A stretch of 64,000 bases of DNA from Glossina fuscipes. Taxonomy: Eukaryota; Arthropoda; Insecta; Diptera; Glossinidae. A program made the position numbers and the translations under genes. Within the stretch, counting starts at the first letter, position 1; each line of letters begins with the position of its first letter. The stretch lies in contig NW_023998459.1 of assembly GCF_014805625.2 (NCBI RefSeq), positions 2,992,596 through 3,056,595 of the forward strand, given 5' to 3'. Positions 30,536 through 42,349 of the stretch are shown here, piece by piece. The notes beneath the pieces are model-generated. The model saw only the letters and a list, made by a program, of their open reading frames with translations. It was not told where the DNA came from and ran no database searches.

Positions 30536-32610
30536 CTAGCCCCTTTGTTGCCGGTAGAGCGTACTTATTGAATGGGGTTTGGCTCTCAGAGCCTCATGAC
30601 AAAGAATACTAAAAAAAACAGGAATAGTCTATCGTACGTCTGTCCACGGTGAGTCCGTCTGTCATCGTCTGAAGTCCTCCCTACGGTGCCATCATATGCA
30701 CACCCCCCTTTTCATCAGCTACAGCGGGGGCGGCTCGCGCTTAGCCACACATCGTGAACAACAGAAGAAAGGAATTAAAAGAACTAGTTAACTTACAATA
30801 CTTGGTGCAATTGGTGTCGTCGTTTGTTCCGATGAACTTCTTAATGATGATTTTCTCCACGGATAGTAGGATTTTTAGTCGGCGTTACCTGACTTAGTAG
30901 CAAATATTTGTGGGTATCGTTGATCGCAAATAACAGCTTCCATCCAAACGCCACAGTTGTTATTGTCCCCACCGACAGAAGTAATCTTGGAAAAGGACAG
31001 TGATGATTTTGCAGCATAACTTCTCCGTTATTGTTACACAACACCAATGTTCTTAGTTTCACCTTTATTATTGTTTAATAGCTCCAAAATTCATCTTGAT
31101 TGAAGTAAACACATTGATTTGTTTTTTTTTTTCGTTTTTTTTTTTTCTATTTTATTTTTTTTCTTTCAACAAGTAATGATGTCAACTAAAAAGCTTCAAG
31201 TTTACAATAACAATGTTTAAGAAATTTTTGCACGACTTTTGCTTTTAGCAGCCTTTTTATATAGGAAGGTATTTTTCTTTTACACATGACAAAATGATTC
31301 ATTGACGCTTTGGAATTTTCTGAGATTTTTTTTTCCATCAATCTTTTGACGCGATATTTTTATCAACTTTTTCTTTTTGACATTTAATGTTTACCGTTGA
31401 ACTTTTATTCTGGTAAGAATCTCTTATGGAAATCAACAATTTAAAAATTAAGCAAATTAATAAAGAATTACACGACCATTTGTTTATAAATGTCCTCTTT
31501 TACCAATAATTTCTTTACATTATTCACTTGACAAAAACAATAAATTCTTCTTGCTTCTTGTTTAACTAAAAATTTCGTATTGAGAAAAAAACGGTGCAGC
31601 AATTATTGTTGACTTGCTTCTTCTTCCTCCTCCTGTGCTTCTCTTAATTGTTCCACCCTTTCTTTTTCTTTGTTTTCTTCTTGTTACCTTTTTTTCTTTT
31701 TTGTTCTTTAATAAAACTTTTACAAAGCACTTATATTAAAATTATGTTTAAACCATTTTCTTTTTCTTATTTCTTTCATTTGAAACAAAAAAGAAGGTTT
31801 CTTTATTCCTCTGTATTTCGCTTCTTTTTCGTTTTACGAGCAAAATGGCTATCATAGAACTTTCCTTTAGATTCTTTCTTTCTGTTTTTTTTTTTTTTTT
31901 TTTTTGATATTCAGATAAAAGAAATCATTGAATTAATTATCAAAAAGTGACAAGTCCACAACTTTTATTGCTATTATCCGATCCAGAATTTGGATGAATT
32001 TTTCTGTTAAATCTCACTCAATATAAATTTAGGATATTTTCTTCTTTAAAGTGGAGCATTTTTTTTTTCCTTTTGGTTCACAAAAAACGTTTAAATTTCT
32101 ATTTATTAAAAACTGAAGTCAATAATAACTTTCACAACTCGCGGACACGTCCGCACTCCACCAGAGACCAAGTTGTTCTCCCCTCTATCCTCAAATTAAA
32201 AAAACAGACAGACTTTTCATTCCTACTCAATTTCCCTCTTCTTCTTCCTGTTGCTCTCTTATAGCGGCTTGCCGGTACTCTCACAAAAGCAAGCAAAGGT
32301 CCCGCAAAATCATACGATTTTTGCCTACTCTTGCAAAAGCAAAGGAAAAAAAGGGAATACCGCAAAATCAGACGATTCTGCCGGTGCTTGGAAAAGCAAA
32401 AGGAAAAAAAAAAAAGGAATACCGCAAAACATACGATTTTGCCTGTACTTGTAAACAAGGAAAACAGAAAAGAATAAAACAAACATATCCCGCAAGATCA
32501 TGTGATTTATAAGCAGTACCACAAAATCGCATGATTTTGTCTAACGGCATGCCGTTATTCCGCTAGTTGCGGTTGATACAGACCGACCGACACCCTACCC
32601 AAGGCTTGTT
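30536..32610 (-). mobile_element. palindrome-bearing repeat family, minus copy
   Basis: On the minus strand the order is: a GGTAGGGTGTCGGTCGGTCTG start (about 32605), palindromes TAACGGCATGCCGTTA and ACAAAATC/GATTTTGT with a tandem array (32.3-32.56 kb), an A-rich 1.3-kb stretch, then at 30.54-30.78 kb GTGTGGCTAAGCG, GACAGACGGACTC and ACGCTCTACCG. The plus-strand segments 52.8-53.4 and 57.55-59.1 kb show the same landmarks in the same order. No clear ORF was found; 30841-31062 minus (73 codons) is the best open frame. It looks like the terminal/leader portion of an LTR-type element, which is inference. Confidence 0.45.
32297..32557. repeat. tandem array of palindromic units, about 62 bp each
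   Basis: Units starting CCGCAAAATCATACGATTTT recur at about 32299, 32358 and 32420, with two shorter ones at 32488 and 32519. Each contains an inverted repeat of the form GCAAAATC-n4-GATTTTGC and is followed by a CTTGCAAAAGCAAAGGAAAA-like spacer. The array ends in the perfect 16-bp palindrome TAACGGCATGCCGTTA at 32542-32557. Such a series would fold into successive hairpins in RNA or single-stranded DNA. The 116-codon minus ORF across it is just the translated repeat. Confidence 0.75.
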
Positions 32611-32619
32611 CGCGGTCGT

Positions 32620-34610
32620 TACAAAATAAAAGAAATTAAATTATCACAATATGATAAAAAGGCGTAATTGTGCATGTGCTATGTATGGTACATTCCATTA
32701 AGTTTAAAAAAATTTTTTTGTATACGCCACAAGAAAAGCTGTTTGAGCCACAAGAATAACGCTTCATGAGTTTGAGGTGAATGTCGAGTGGCCGCTACGA
32801 TTTTCGGATCCATTTGGTCTACAAAAACTTGAGTAAAACTCTTTTCAGTTAAGTGATGGTGAAGGTTGTTTAATGCCCGTTTAGCTGCTACAATCGCTGT
32901 ATTCAAATCCCCTTTTTTATCCCTCGATTGGTAAGTGCGTTTTTCGTCCAAGATGTGAATCTAACAAATTAGTAGGAAGTAAGTATGTTAAACACAAACT
33001 ATCTCCCAACACTGTTTACATGATGAGGAACCCATTCGTCATAAGCGCGCCTACCACCAATCGCACAACAAGCCATAACAGCAAAAGCCGATGATGGCAA
33101 AAGATCATATGCTGATCTTTTTTCGAATCGAAAACAAAAAAAGGCGTGAAAAAGTCGCAAAATTATTTTTTACTCTATATATAAAAGAAAGTTTCGTACA
33201 AATAAGAACATGAACTAGTAATTGATATAAAATCTCACTAATTGTCTTTGTACTCAGATATAGAGGCGAGTATCAAGCGTATTCTTGCGTCATTGTCAGT
33301 CAGTAGTCACAGGAGCAAGCAATGGGTTTTCTTGCAATAGCTCTTATGACTTCTTATAAAATTCGGTATTATGAAACAAGGGATGTAAAAAAAAACTCCT
33401 TAATTTTATTGCAAACGAAAGTTTTTAAGTCGCGAAGTCCACCCAGAAAAAACGAAAAAATTCTTTACGAATTCTAGGTCATCCATTTCGAGAAAGACAA
33501 ATCCGCCACGACGGTTTTTTGGTATACGAACTCTACGTACTGACCCTATTTTGCTAGTGTTCCAATAAATCTGTTCTACTTTTGTCAAAGTCCAAATACA
33601 CTACATACAATAGATATTCATTCAAAAAGACATTTTCTTCCTCTATCCTTGCATCTTCTTCTGCATCACTTGATAATTGACTTTTACTTTTTTCACTATA
33701 TTCATCAAATATATTTTCATCAAGATCACTATTTTCTCTGCTGTCATAGACACCACATGTGGGATATCTATTGTATTGACTTAAGTGAACAAGAGATTTT
33801 GAGACAGACGATAATTAATGTACGATGACAAAAGTGATTGGGCATTGTCGGTATGAGTGTATCAAATAAGAACAAAAAGGCGGTATTATTCAAAAATTAT
33901 GTTAGATAAGTGGCGGAAAAACAAAAAACGGGCAAGTCTAAGTAGGCTACAGCACTATACAATTTTTCACACCGTTATTCACTAGTTTCATTCATTTTCA
34001 TTATAACCCGCTTAAAATGAAACCTGGTTTCCATCTAAAGATGAACTTTTTGTGCAATTCGTTACGTTACAGGGTCAAATACGTCAATACGTCAAATTTA
34101 GCAAAATCAGATTTCTTTTCAAAGGTGTAGTTGCTTTTCCCCTGTGTTCGTTATAAAAACTTCTATTTTTTCTAATTAAACAATTAACATTATTTGGGGC
34201 AATACTTCACAATGAATGAAGTGTTAGCTACCCTAGTATGCAAATTAAATCTTTAGTTAAGTAGTTTTATTTGGAAATAGGGAAAATAAGGGGCAAAATT
34301 AGTGTTCGTTGGTTTGCAAGCAAACAAGATGATGCAATCAATAAGAAAATCAGATGAACGTAAATAAAAGCAAAATTATATAAAATTTTATTATAAATGA
34401 TTTAAATTCTAATGACTTATGAGTAATAAAATGCAGGCAATTTTGATTATTATAGATAATCTTTTTGACTTTTTTGTCAGGTAATGCCACAAGAAAAATA
34501 TTCCACAAGTGAAACATTTCCTTGACGGGTAACTGGCCTTTCGCTTTTCCATTAAAATATGCCATCGACCCTGAAAAATGAATACGTTTAGTTTATATTT
34601 TTAAATTGGA
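32620..34610. other. no recognised gene
   Basis: The longest frames are a 90-codon minus ORF (32679-32951) and a 60-codon minus ORF (33406-33588). An acidic minus-strand stretch at about 33625-33760 (DLDENIFDEYSEKSKSQLSS) looks like former coding sequence but has no family I can name. GGCAAGTCTAAGTAGGCTAC at 33931-33950 echoes dispersed-repeat words. Confidence 0.4.
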
Positions 34611-34614
34611 TGCT

Positions 34615-34935
34615 GTCATGGGCATAGCTCAGGTTTCGGTAGAGCGTTTGCAAAATATTCGGGCTGCTGTGCCGTAAGATTTTCACTTGAAATATTACAA
34701 AACAAATAAAAAGGAAAAATTTCAATTAAACCTTTCAATGAGCTCATACTGTCGATGTCCGTTTGTGAGGGTTGTTGTCCGTCCTGTACGCCGTTCGTTG
34801 GCCCCTTCTTAGTCCGTCAGTAAACGTTCCCGGTCCCAATTCCTTCACTCGTGCATACACTCACCCATACTCCGACTCAGCGACGGAGTATGCCGCTTAG
34901 CCACACATTTTTAGCCAAGCACTTTCGATTTTAAT
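34615..34935 (-). repeat. palindrome-family segment, second minus copy
   Basis: The reverse strand reads ATGTGTGGCTAAGCGGCATA and CTCCGTCGCTGAGTCGGAG, then GGACGGACAACAACC and finally AAACGCTCTACCG at about 34644. It matches 58.99-59.12 kb (GGCTAAGTAGGCATACTCC) and, more loosely, 30.54-30.78 kb. The plus strand at 34619-34645 (GGGCATAGCTCAGGTTTCGG then TAGAGCG) looks like the D-arm half of a tRNA, but there is no matching T-arm. Confidence 0.5.
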
Positions 34936-34939
34936 TTTT

Positions 34940-35545
34940 ATTCTTTTTGTGTTTTCAACGACTTAAACACCGATCATGGCTTTGAGAAAATATATGAAAA
35001 TATTCAATTTGGAATCATTCTATTTATACGTTTATTTATAAGTTTATGATCGATTTGCAAATGACAAAAAAAGTTCTCTTCTTTTCTTTTCTTTTTGGTT
35101 TTTCTTTTTCTGTTTACAAAAGTTTCGGTGGATATCCCAAGCTACGTTCTTAAATTTACCATTTATATCGATTTATGTCAGGAATGAACTCGATGCCTTC
35201 CTTACACACGGCTTGCTGTTGTGATCCGGTGTTGCTTCTAAACTGAAGTTGACGATTAGACGTCCACGGATGTTGCCTCCTGTTCACAGCAAAGGGGTTT
35301 ATGCGTTTGTTGATTAATGGACCACGGAATGATTTTCAAGGAATAATCGTACCAAGGAACGAATCGTACGCTGATATATCTCCAGCCGGTTGCTACGCAG
35401 TAGATTTCATTAAATTTTCTTCTTTATAGAACTTTTTTTTTTTTTCTTATTTATGCAATTATATTAAATTATATTTAATTATATTCTAATATTTATAGTT
35501 TGTTAATAAAAAAACAGGCTACCTTAAAAATGTAAACATGGAATA
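34940..35545. other. no gene; probable continuation of repeat
   Basis: A T-rich stretch and a higher-GC patch at 35.15-35.42 kb (CTCCAGCCGGTTGCTACGCA) lie upstream, on the minus strand, of the palindrome-family segment and may belong to it. No ORF is recognised. Confidence 0.35.
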
Positions 35546-35549
35546 AATC

Positions 35550-35690
35550 TTTTTTTTTTTTTTTGAGAGCGAGGTGGGTTAAGGATCATAAGACCCAACT
35601 TCGGGATCTCCCATTAGAAATCATGAGCCGAAGGAGACCATAGGTACGGTGTGTGTAGAATGGGTTAGGGTTTAAAACCTGCTATAATAT
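35550..35690 (-). mobile_element. LINE 3' end with poly-A, copy 2
   Basis: A 15-T run (35550-35564) borders GAGAGCGAGGTGGGTTAAGG and the GACCCAACTTCGGGATCTCC / GAGCCGAAGGAGACC block shared with 18.14-18.25 kb. On the minus strand this is a short 5'-truncated retroposon: body followed by an A-tail. Only about 120 bp of body is recognisable. Confidence 0.6.
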
Positions 35691-35934
35691 AACTAATGAT
35701 TCCAGCTAGTTGAAAATCTCCAAAAGTGGGTTTTGGCAGCGTGCAAATTTTTAAAATAATTTTGTTTAGAAGAAATTATTATAGAAGACATCGTTTTGTT
35801 CGCGGAGGAAAAGTTTGAAAAGACGCACAATTAAATATTAAACGTGGACAAGAATTTTTATAACTACGATAGTTCATTAAATACCAGAAGCAATACGGAT
35901 GATAAAAGTCATCGATGTTGCAAAAGAGCAAAAT

Positions 35935-35952
35935 ATTATTATTATTATTATT
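35935..35952. repeat. (ATT)6 microsatellite
   Basis: Six uninterrupted ATT units, directly visible. Confidence 0.85.
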
Positions 35953-35959
35953 GCAACTA

Positions 35960-38640
35960 AGAATGTAACCTACTTTTACCTAGGCGGTAAACTGATGCAA
36001 CGATCTTCCAGGTATAGTGAACGCTGTCTTTTTACGTGAACTTTTCTCCAACGCAGAATGCGCCTTTTAAATGAATAGCTGAAATGTAACGCGTATTTTT
36101 TAACCTTTTAAATAAACCGTCAGTACGAAGCAACGGATGAGTATCTTTATATTTCGATCACATGCCTTACGAGCATCTAAAAATAAACTATTCATTCGTA
36201 GTAAAATCTTATCTCCACAGTAGGCTTTTGATAGGTTGGAGATATATGAGGTGTTAAAAAAGTTTACTTTCCGATCTTTGTACGATTTTCAATGGCGAAA
36301 TCCCGGCTGTAAACCCGATTACAGCGATTTTCTTTTAGGGTTATATTTGGATATTTGGGAAAATAATCTTCTGGCATACCACGAACAAAGCCTACGTGAA
36401 AAGTTGAGAAACAAAAAAATCCATTTGATGTTAGAGTTGGCGCACTTATAAATAGTTGTACCGGATTAGTGTTCATTTGTGTTCATTACCCTGCCCAGCC
36501 TTTCAAAACCTCGTCTTTGACAATCCATGTAACAAGAAAGGAAAGAAATACAACAAGATTGACATACCAATCTTGCATGTATAACTTGAAAATGCAAAGT
36601 CATCAAAAAATAAGGAAAACGAAATAAGGATATCCTAATTTCAATATGTGCTGATATATAATCCTTGTTAACAGCAGTAGATACCAACTAAGTTTCTACC
36701 ACAAGCAAGAAAAGAGAAATATGGTTTAGTTGATCGCCATTCATAACAATAAGCAAGTACAATCATAAAGCCAAGTACACAAACATATAAAAGGACTGAT
36801 AACCCTTTAATTTCTTTCGGTATTGAACACTAGCAAAAAAAAAAGAATTTAATTAACCGCCAATTAAAACTATCACATAAAAATTAGAAAAATAAGCAAA
36901 AACAAAACAGACCTTTTTGTATTAACATTTACTGCATCTAAGAAACAATACACGATTAGTTGGTATATTATATAGTAAACAACCTAAGTACAGAGCAAAT
37001 ATTCATCCATCTGTACTAAACAACAAGTTATTGATTGCGTCTCTGTCGGAATTCAAAGGCTTGTGTTTCGTTAGCCTCAATTTTTATTTTCTAAAGAGGG
37101 AGATGCATGCAAATTTGCTGTCGATTATCACCAAGTGCGCTCAGATAAGTAAACTCTGACGACAATCAAATGGCAGTCGCTGAGAACAAATTTGAATTAG
37201 AATTGAGTATAAATCAAGCAATGTTACCAATTACCACAGATCACTCTTTTGGATTTGCGTTTGTAAAAAAGCAGTTCCAAAAGAAAAATATAAACAGCTG
37301 TTAGAAAATAAATTATTAATACAATAAAATTCAAAAAAAAATTAAAAAAAAATAATGTGTGTTCGAAACTACATTTGGGAATTGTGAGGAAAAAGAAAAA
37401 CAAAATTTGGTAAAAGTAAGCACATTTTTTTTAAAACATCGGGCTAAATATAGCTTAAAACAAATTTTAGATAATTTTCTATTCACTTCACTTTGCATGC
37501 TTGTTATTGTATACCATATGTGGTTTATTTCTACAAAAAAAACAAACGTCAATTTGATTCTCATTCTTTACGGTTCTCTCAGTTATTAATGCATTGTGAT
37601 GGAAAGTTTGCGGAGAAGTATTGGAAAGCTGGCGACGATGGTTCCTGATAAGCTTCTTGGCGGTAACCAATTGTCTCCTGAAAAAAAACAGTCGATAATC
37701 ACGGAGATGAGTTGATTGCTGCTTAGCTATCCGAATTCTTTAGTTAACATTTTTGGATTGCAGTTATCTTCCCTCCTCATTTCGCAATAGTAAATGATTG
37801 ACCAGTACGGTGGTTAGCAGCAGACATATGCATATATATGGCGAACCTCTCCTTTTCAAGTTCTATCGAGTTTTGAATATGTTTTATTAAACAATGGATC
37901 CTTAAACACAAATTTGCAGTCTTAGCTGACTTTTAACTAGCAAGGGGTTTTTATACGCCTTTTAAACTAATTTTTAGGTTCTCCGTAATAAATTGTCCAA
38001 GTTTTCTTATAAGATCCGTAAAGTTTCTGTACGTTATAAAGGTTTTATAAAAAACCAATTAAATTGTGACACACTATTCGCAAAAGCATTACAGCATGGC
38101 CCGTAAAATATACGGTCAATTTTTTGAAGGTTTACCTGCTGTAATTTATGAGTAATGCGTAAAAAACCAATTCTTTATTCCTTTTGAAAAGCAAAGATAT
38201 TCTCACTCTCGTTGAACCGATCTAATCCATTTTAAATAAGAAACTGCGCGTAAGAACGTCCAATATTTCTGCCAAAGTTATAGTCAATGCCTTCTTTTCG
38301 GTGGCTAAGAAAATGTTTACAACCGACATTACATAGACGAACAGATGGACAAACGGGCATACAGCATGCTTAAATTGTAGCATACTTTAAGGGCTCGAAA
38401 AGAAATTTTACACTAGCTCGCCGAAAAGGGGGGTCAACAACGAAATTTGTTCTATAGAACTTTTATAAAATTTTTGAGTGTGAATGTGATATTTTGAAAA
38501 TTTGGAGTGTCAATATGTTTTCTTGATACATATAGATATTTTACTGTTCAGTTAAACGTGCGTGCTAATCGAGCATGGTAACATGTTTCCTGCACCAGCA
38601 TGCTTTATTTTTATTGACATATGCTTTCTTTGCAATAAAT
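35960..38640. other. no recognised gene
   Basis: AT-rich. The 71-codon plus ORF at 36236-36451 and the frames at 37.33-37.67 kb overlap open frames on the other strand and show no motif. Nothing else could be supported. Confidence 0.5.
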
Positions 38641-38649
38641 AGAAAGAGG

Positions 38650-38740
38650 CTTCAGAGACGCCACAAAGCTTATGTGTTCCCAATCAGTGTCAAATTCGGA
38701 ATCGAGGTAAGCATGTCCGTCTGTCCGTTTGCGTAATGTC
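38650..38740 (+). repeat. dispersed fly repeat, fragment copy 2
   Basis: GACGCCACAAAGCTTATGTG through AGGTAAGCATGTCCGTCTGT parallels the first 90 bp of the 16.9-kb copy (ACCACAAAGTATATACATTC through CTAAGCATGTCCATTT). Only this head portion is present. Confidence 0.6.
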
Positions 38741-39559
38741 TGAAAGTGCAACAGCAACTGTAGCGACTGCAATATGTATTGCTTTGTTTGCAGGTAAGTA
38801 CTGAGTAATTTGAGTATCTCTTAAAAAAGACAATAAACTTTCTTTAGAAGGATTTTCGAGCTGACTACAGCTAATAGATAAATTCACACATTTTTAGGTA
38901 TGTTACGCAATTTGTTAAGTTATGTTTATCTACTGATTGGACTCACGTGTTGGCGAATATTTCATCCTTTTTGAAAAGTTAATATAAAGTGTGAACAAAA
39001 CATTCACTTCGATTTATTTTTCAACAACATCAACTTTATTCGGTAAATTTCAATTATTTCTGCGTCAAATAATCCAACAGCCGATTGCATTCCGGATTAA
39101 AGCTTTTAATTTAAAATGCAGTGGGTAAGCGAATATTTTTCTCGTCAACGACGCTTTTAAGTAACACTTATAATACCATGAATGTTACTAAGTAATAGTA
39201 AGTTTATTAAAGCAGAGGTAAGCGTACAGTAACACGGATTAAAAAGTTACGGCATAAGATTTGGTGATCATTGAGTTATAGGATAGGTCCCATTTCAGCG
39301 TCAGCTGTTGTCAGGGGTCACGTGTCGACCTTATTTTTTATTCCCTTAATCTTTAAGGCTCGGCATTTAATCTTAGGGTTGTTTTAAACTGATTTTTTCA
39401 ATTGGAATGGCAACAGAGTAGTTTATTTCATAAGTGCTTCCAATTGAAATTTAAGTATGCTCTCCTTAGTTGCTCAACTTTCTTCGCCTAGAAAATTTTA
39501 ACACCAATCTGCCTTATCGGAAGTCAGTTAAAGTAAATTAGTTCTTAAATTACTATACC

Positions 39560-40310
39560 CCTCAAGGAAGGATGTCCCATACCAGAAGGAAGCTTTACAG
39601 ACCCCACAAAATTTTTATATTCTTGATTAGTATCATATTCTGAACCGTTGTCTTTCTGGTTGTCTCTCTGCCCATCTAATTAATGTTTGTTATAAGCGTG
39701 CTCCTGGCCGCAAATATTAACTTATCGACTTCAAGTTTTGCAGAAATGTTGGAAGTTCTTGACGGAGAGAATAAAAAATCGGTTTTTTATTCATTAAACT
39801 ATATCAGGTTAATCTACAAAAATTTTGTAGTATATTCTAGGGACGACGCTATAGTACTGCCATAAAGTGTATAAATTCTTGGTCAGATTTAAATTCGAAG
39901 TGCACTTAACCATGTCCGTCCAGTTATCTATGTCCGCCTGCCCAAAAGTGAAACATCTATGATAGACATCCTCTCCTCCGCAAAGGTGATGATATGGCTT
40001 ATAAACTTGCAAACGAAATTGATAAGAACCCAAACTTTCCAAAAAACACGCTTGCAACGTCCACACGTCCGTGTAAGAAAAGCTCCGAACATTTTCGTTT
40101 TCCGTGTTTTTTGCTCGTTACCCATGAAATACAACACATACACAATATAGATTTCCGCTTTTATTCTAAAAATATAAAAAGTTAACCGCGCCCACCCTCT
40201 ATTCTAGAGTATTAATATGTGGTTCTTTTGCTCTTTTCCAGGATCACTGCGATAGGTTCAAAAAATTCCGTCACGACCGAATATAATATTCTTACTTATT
40301 TAAATTTATT
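39560..40310 (+). repeat. dispersed fly repeat, copy 3
   Basis: The ordered words CCCACAAAATTTTTATATTC, GTGCTCCTGGCCGCAAATAT and CGACTTCAAGTTTTGCAGAA are present. There is then an internal restart (GTGTATAAATTCTTGGTCAG, then ACCATGTCCGTCCAG) and an end reading CGTCACGACCGAATATAATA-TTCTTACTTATTT at about 40270-40305. This is the fullest copy in the window. The ORFs at 39.68-40.19 kb on both strands are translations of the repeat. Confidence 0.65.
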
Positions 40311-40314
40311 TTCA

Positions 40315-42225
40315 TTCCTCACAATCCTTCCAAAAAAAATTGTCTAAACATTTAAATTAAACATATTATTCTCTTCAAGTTGTTCATTTGACTCAGATTT
40401 TTGTTTCAATATATCAAGCGAGGGCTCATTAGGATAACAACGGAAACCAAAATATCAGTTTTATTTTTTATGGGAGCTACGTATTGAACTCAATTTGTGA
40501 TATATTCCTGTCCAACCAGCAGGAGGCATATCGAGGTGTTTATATGACTTCCTTATGTTGAGTTTGCAAAATTCGCCACTAAGAGGGCATTCCTAATTCT
40601 CATTCAGGTGGAAAGTAATTTTTAAGAGCCCGACAATTCTGTAAGCACAAGGCGCAATGTGTCAGTGAAATGTTTGCTGACTTTGACTGATTGATAGGGT
40701 CTCTTAAGCCTGATGCTATACATATTATTTAAAATTGCATGCAGCAATTAAAAATGAATTAACAACGAATCAAATACGTCAGTGAGATGATATAAAAAAA
40801 ATTGGCAATTAAACTAGACTATATAGCGATATATACGATCATTGAATATGTTAACTTCCTAATATAATACACATCAGATATAATATATAGCTATTTATAA
40901 CACAAAAAATATATGTTATGAAAATTTTATTAGTAAATAACAAAAGGAAATGAGAAACATAATATTAATAAATTCAAAAATATATAATAATACAGCGTAA
41001 TTGAAAATAATTTAAATATAAAATTATCGAGAGCAAAAAAGGCTTTTAGGGTCCTCCGATTTTTTGTCGGTAAGATAGAAATTAGCGTTCGTCCAAAATT
41101 ATGTTTCTTTTCTCGATGGACATAAGTTAACATTAACTACTTGAGCCTAAGACACAACAACACTGCCATAGTTTCAAAGCTGTTTACGGATGAACTCGTC
41201 GATGTTAAATATTACACTATATCAGACATCCTAAATTTAATTTCCATTCAGCTATGCGCAATACAAAAAGGAGTAAATAAGCTGAGAAAAAGGCTGGTTT
41301 GGCAATGTCAATATGCTGGAAGACCAACAATTCCAATTTACTCAATAGTCAAACTCAGCGGTCTACACCAAAAATAAAAGACAAGTCATAGATTTATACT
41401 CAAAAAGAAAAAGAAATGATAGAATACACAATTAATTAATAACATTAACAGATGAAATGGTAAAAAAAGAAGATTATGCACTTCTATTGAGATGGGCCAC
41501 ACGTTAATAGAAAGCCATCTAAACCTACGTTCGACGCTACTTTTGGGTATAACGCTTTGGTGTCTTTATGATCTACCACTTTTATGTAATGGTAAAGCTT
41601 TAAAAAGTATGCGTTTCACTGTGTGTCTGAATATGAACTTTGAACTTTATTGTTTTTAGAGCTACTCTTAAGTGCCATTTTAAGAGAATTGGAGGCTGTA
41701 AGAAACGTGCGTTCATGTCATTGGTGCGCTAGCTAGTTAAGCAGATATAGGGGTTTCACATTTTTTTCCCACGGACAATTCAAAGATGAAACTAAAAGAA
41801 ATACGGTAACAATAAAAGCGTAAGCTTTATCCTTCTAAGAAAAAGCGGGCGGACAAAATTTACCTTGGACCATTGTATACCCTATCCTAACTGAAGCCTT
41901 CTTCGTCCCCGGATTTTAGTAAGAGACTCCGAAATCGAGGCTACTTTACTTTTAAAAAATATCTTAACACATTTTTTTTTAGCTTAAGAACACATAAAAA
42001 AAAGCGAGTATTTATTAATAATGTAAAAGAAAATTCTTATCTGCCTATCATTTAAACCAAAGTAAAAAAAATTATAAATAAAAGATATTAATGTCCTATT
42101 ATCACGTACAGAGCTGGGGTCTTTTTTATTGCTATGCCTGACCAACCCAGTTAACGTGTACAAAAAAAAGAAAAAAATATATATTTATAGATAAAAAACG
42201 AAAATGACTTATAGCTCGCTCCCGC
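40315..42225. other. no recognised gene
   Basis: AT-rich; the 78-codon plus ORF at 41141-41377 has no motif I recognise. No repeats or tails were identified. Confidence 0.5.
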
Positions 42226-42229
42226 ACGG

Positions 42230-42345
42230 ATATCGTATATACTGATTTTACTAAAGTGTTTGACTGAGGTGAAGTGGATAAGCTCTTATCTGCGTAATAA
42301 ATCATTCAGAATTGCATTGTAGGGTGTCACATTTATCTTTTTGCT
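42230..42345 (+). pseudogene. LINE RT motif-A fragment
   Basis: The frame reads RTDIVYTDFTKVFD, a stop, and GEVDKL; a shifted frame continues SSYLRNKSFRIAL. This matches the motif-A region of jockey/CR1-type RTs (VIYTDFSKAFDxVxHxxLL...WxxSYLxNRxxxV). The motif-A aspartate is retained. Neighbouring motifs are not recognisable, so it is a short isolated fossil of about 115 bp. Confidence 0.6.
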
Positions 42346-42349
42346 TTGA

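Noticed and set aside
32132..32482. A 116-codon minus-strand ORF with repeated STGKIVCF / KHRQNRLI-like segments
   Set aside because: The repetition follows exactly the 62-bp palindromic array, so the ORF is a by-product of the repeat.
32297..32557. CRISPR-like array because of regularly spaced palindromic repeats
   Set aside because: The spacers are themselves repeated and purine-rich, repeats are degenerate, no cas genes exist nearby, and the window is from a eukaryote.
34619..34690. A tRNA gene suggested by GGGCATAGCTCAGG...GGTAGAGC
   Set aside because: The D-arm pairs well, but there is no T-arm with a GGTTCGA-type B box and no closing acceptor strand at the right distance.
39683..40185. 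Several 60-85-codon ORFs on both strands
   Set aside because: They lie wholly inside the dispersed non-coding repeat copy and conflict with each other.
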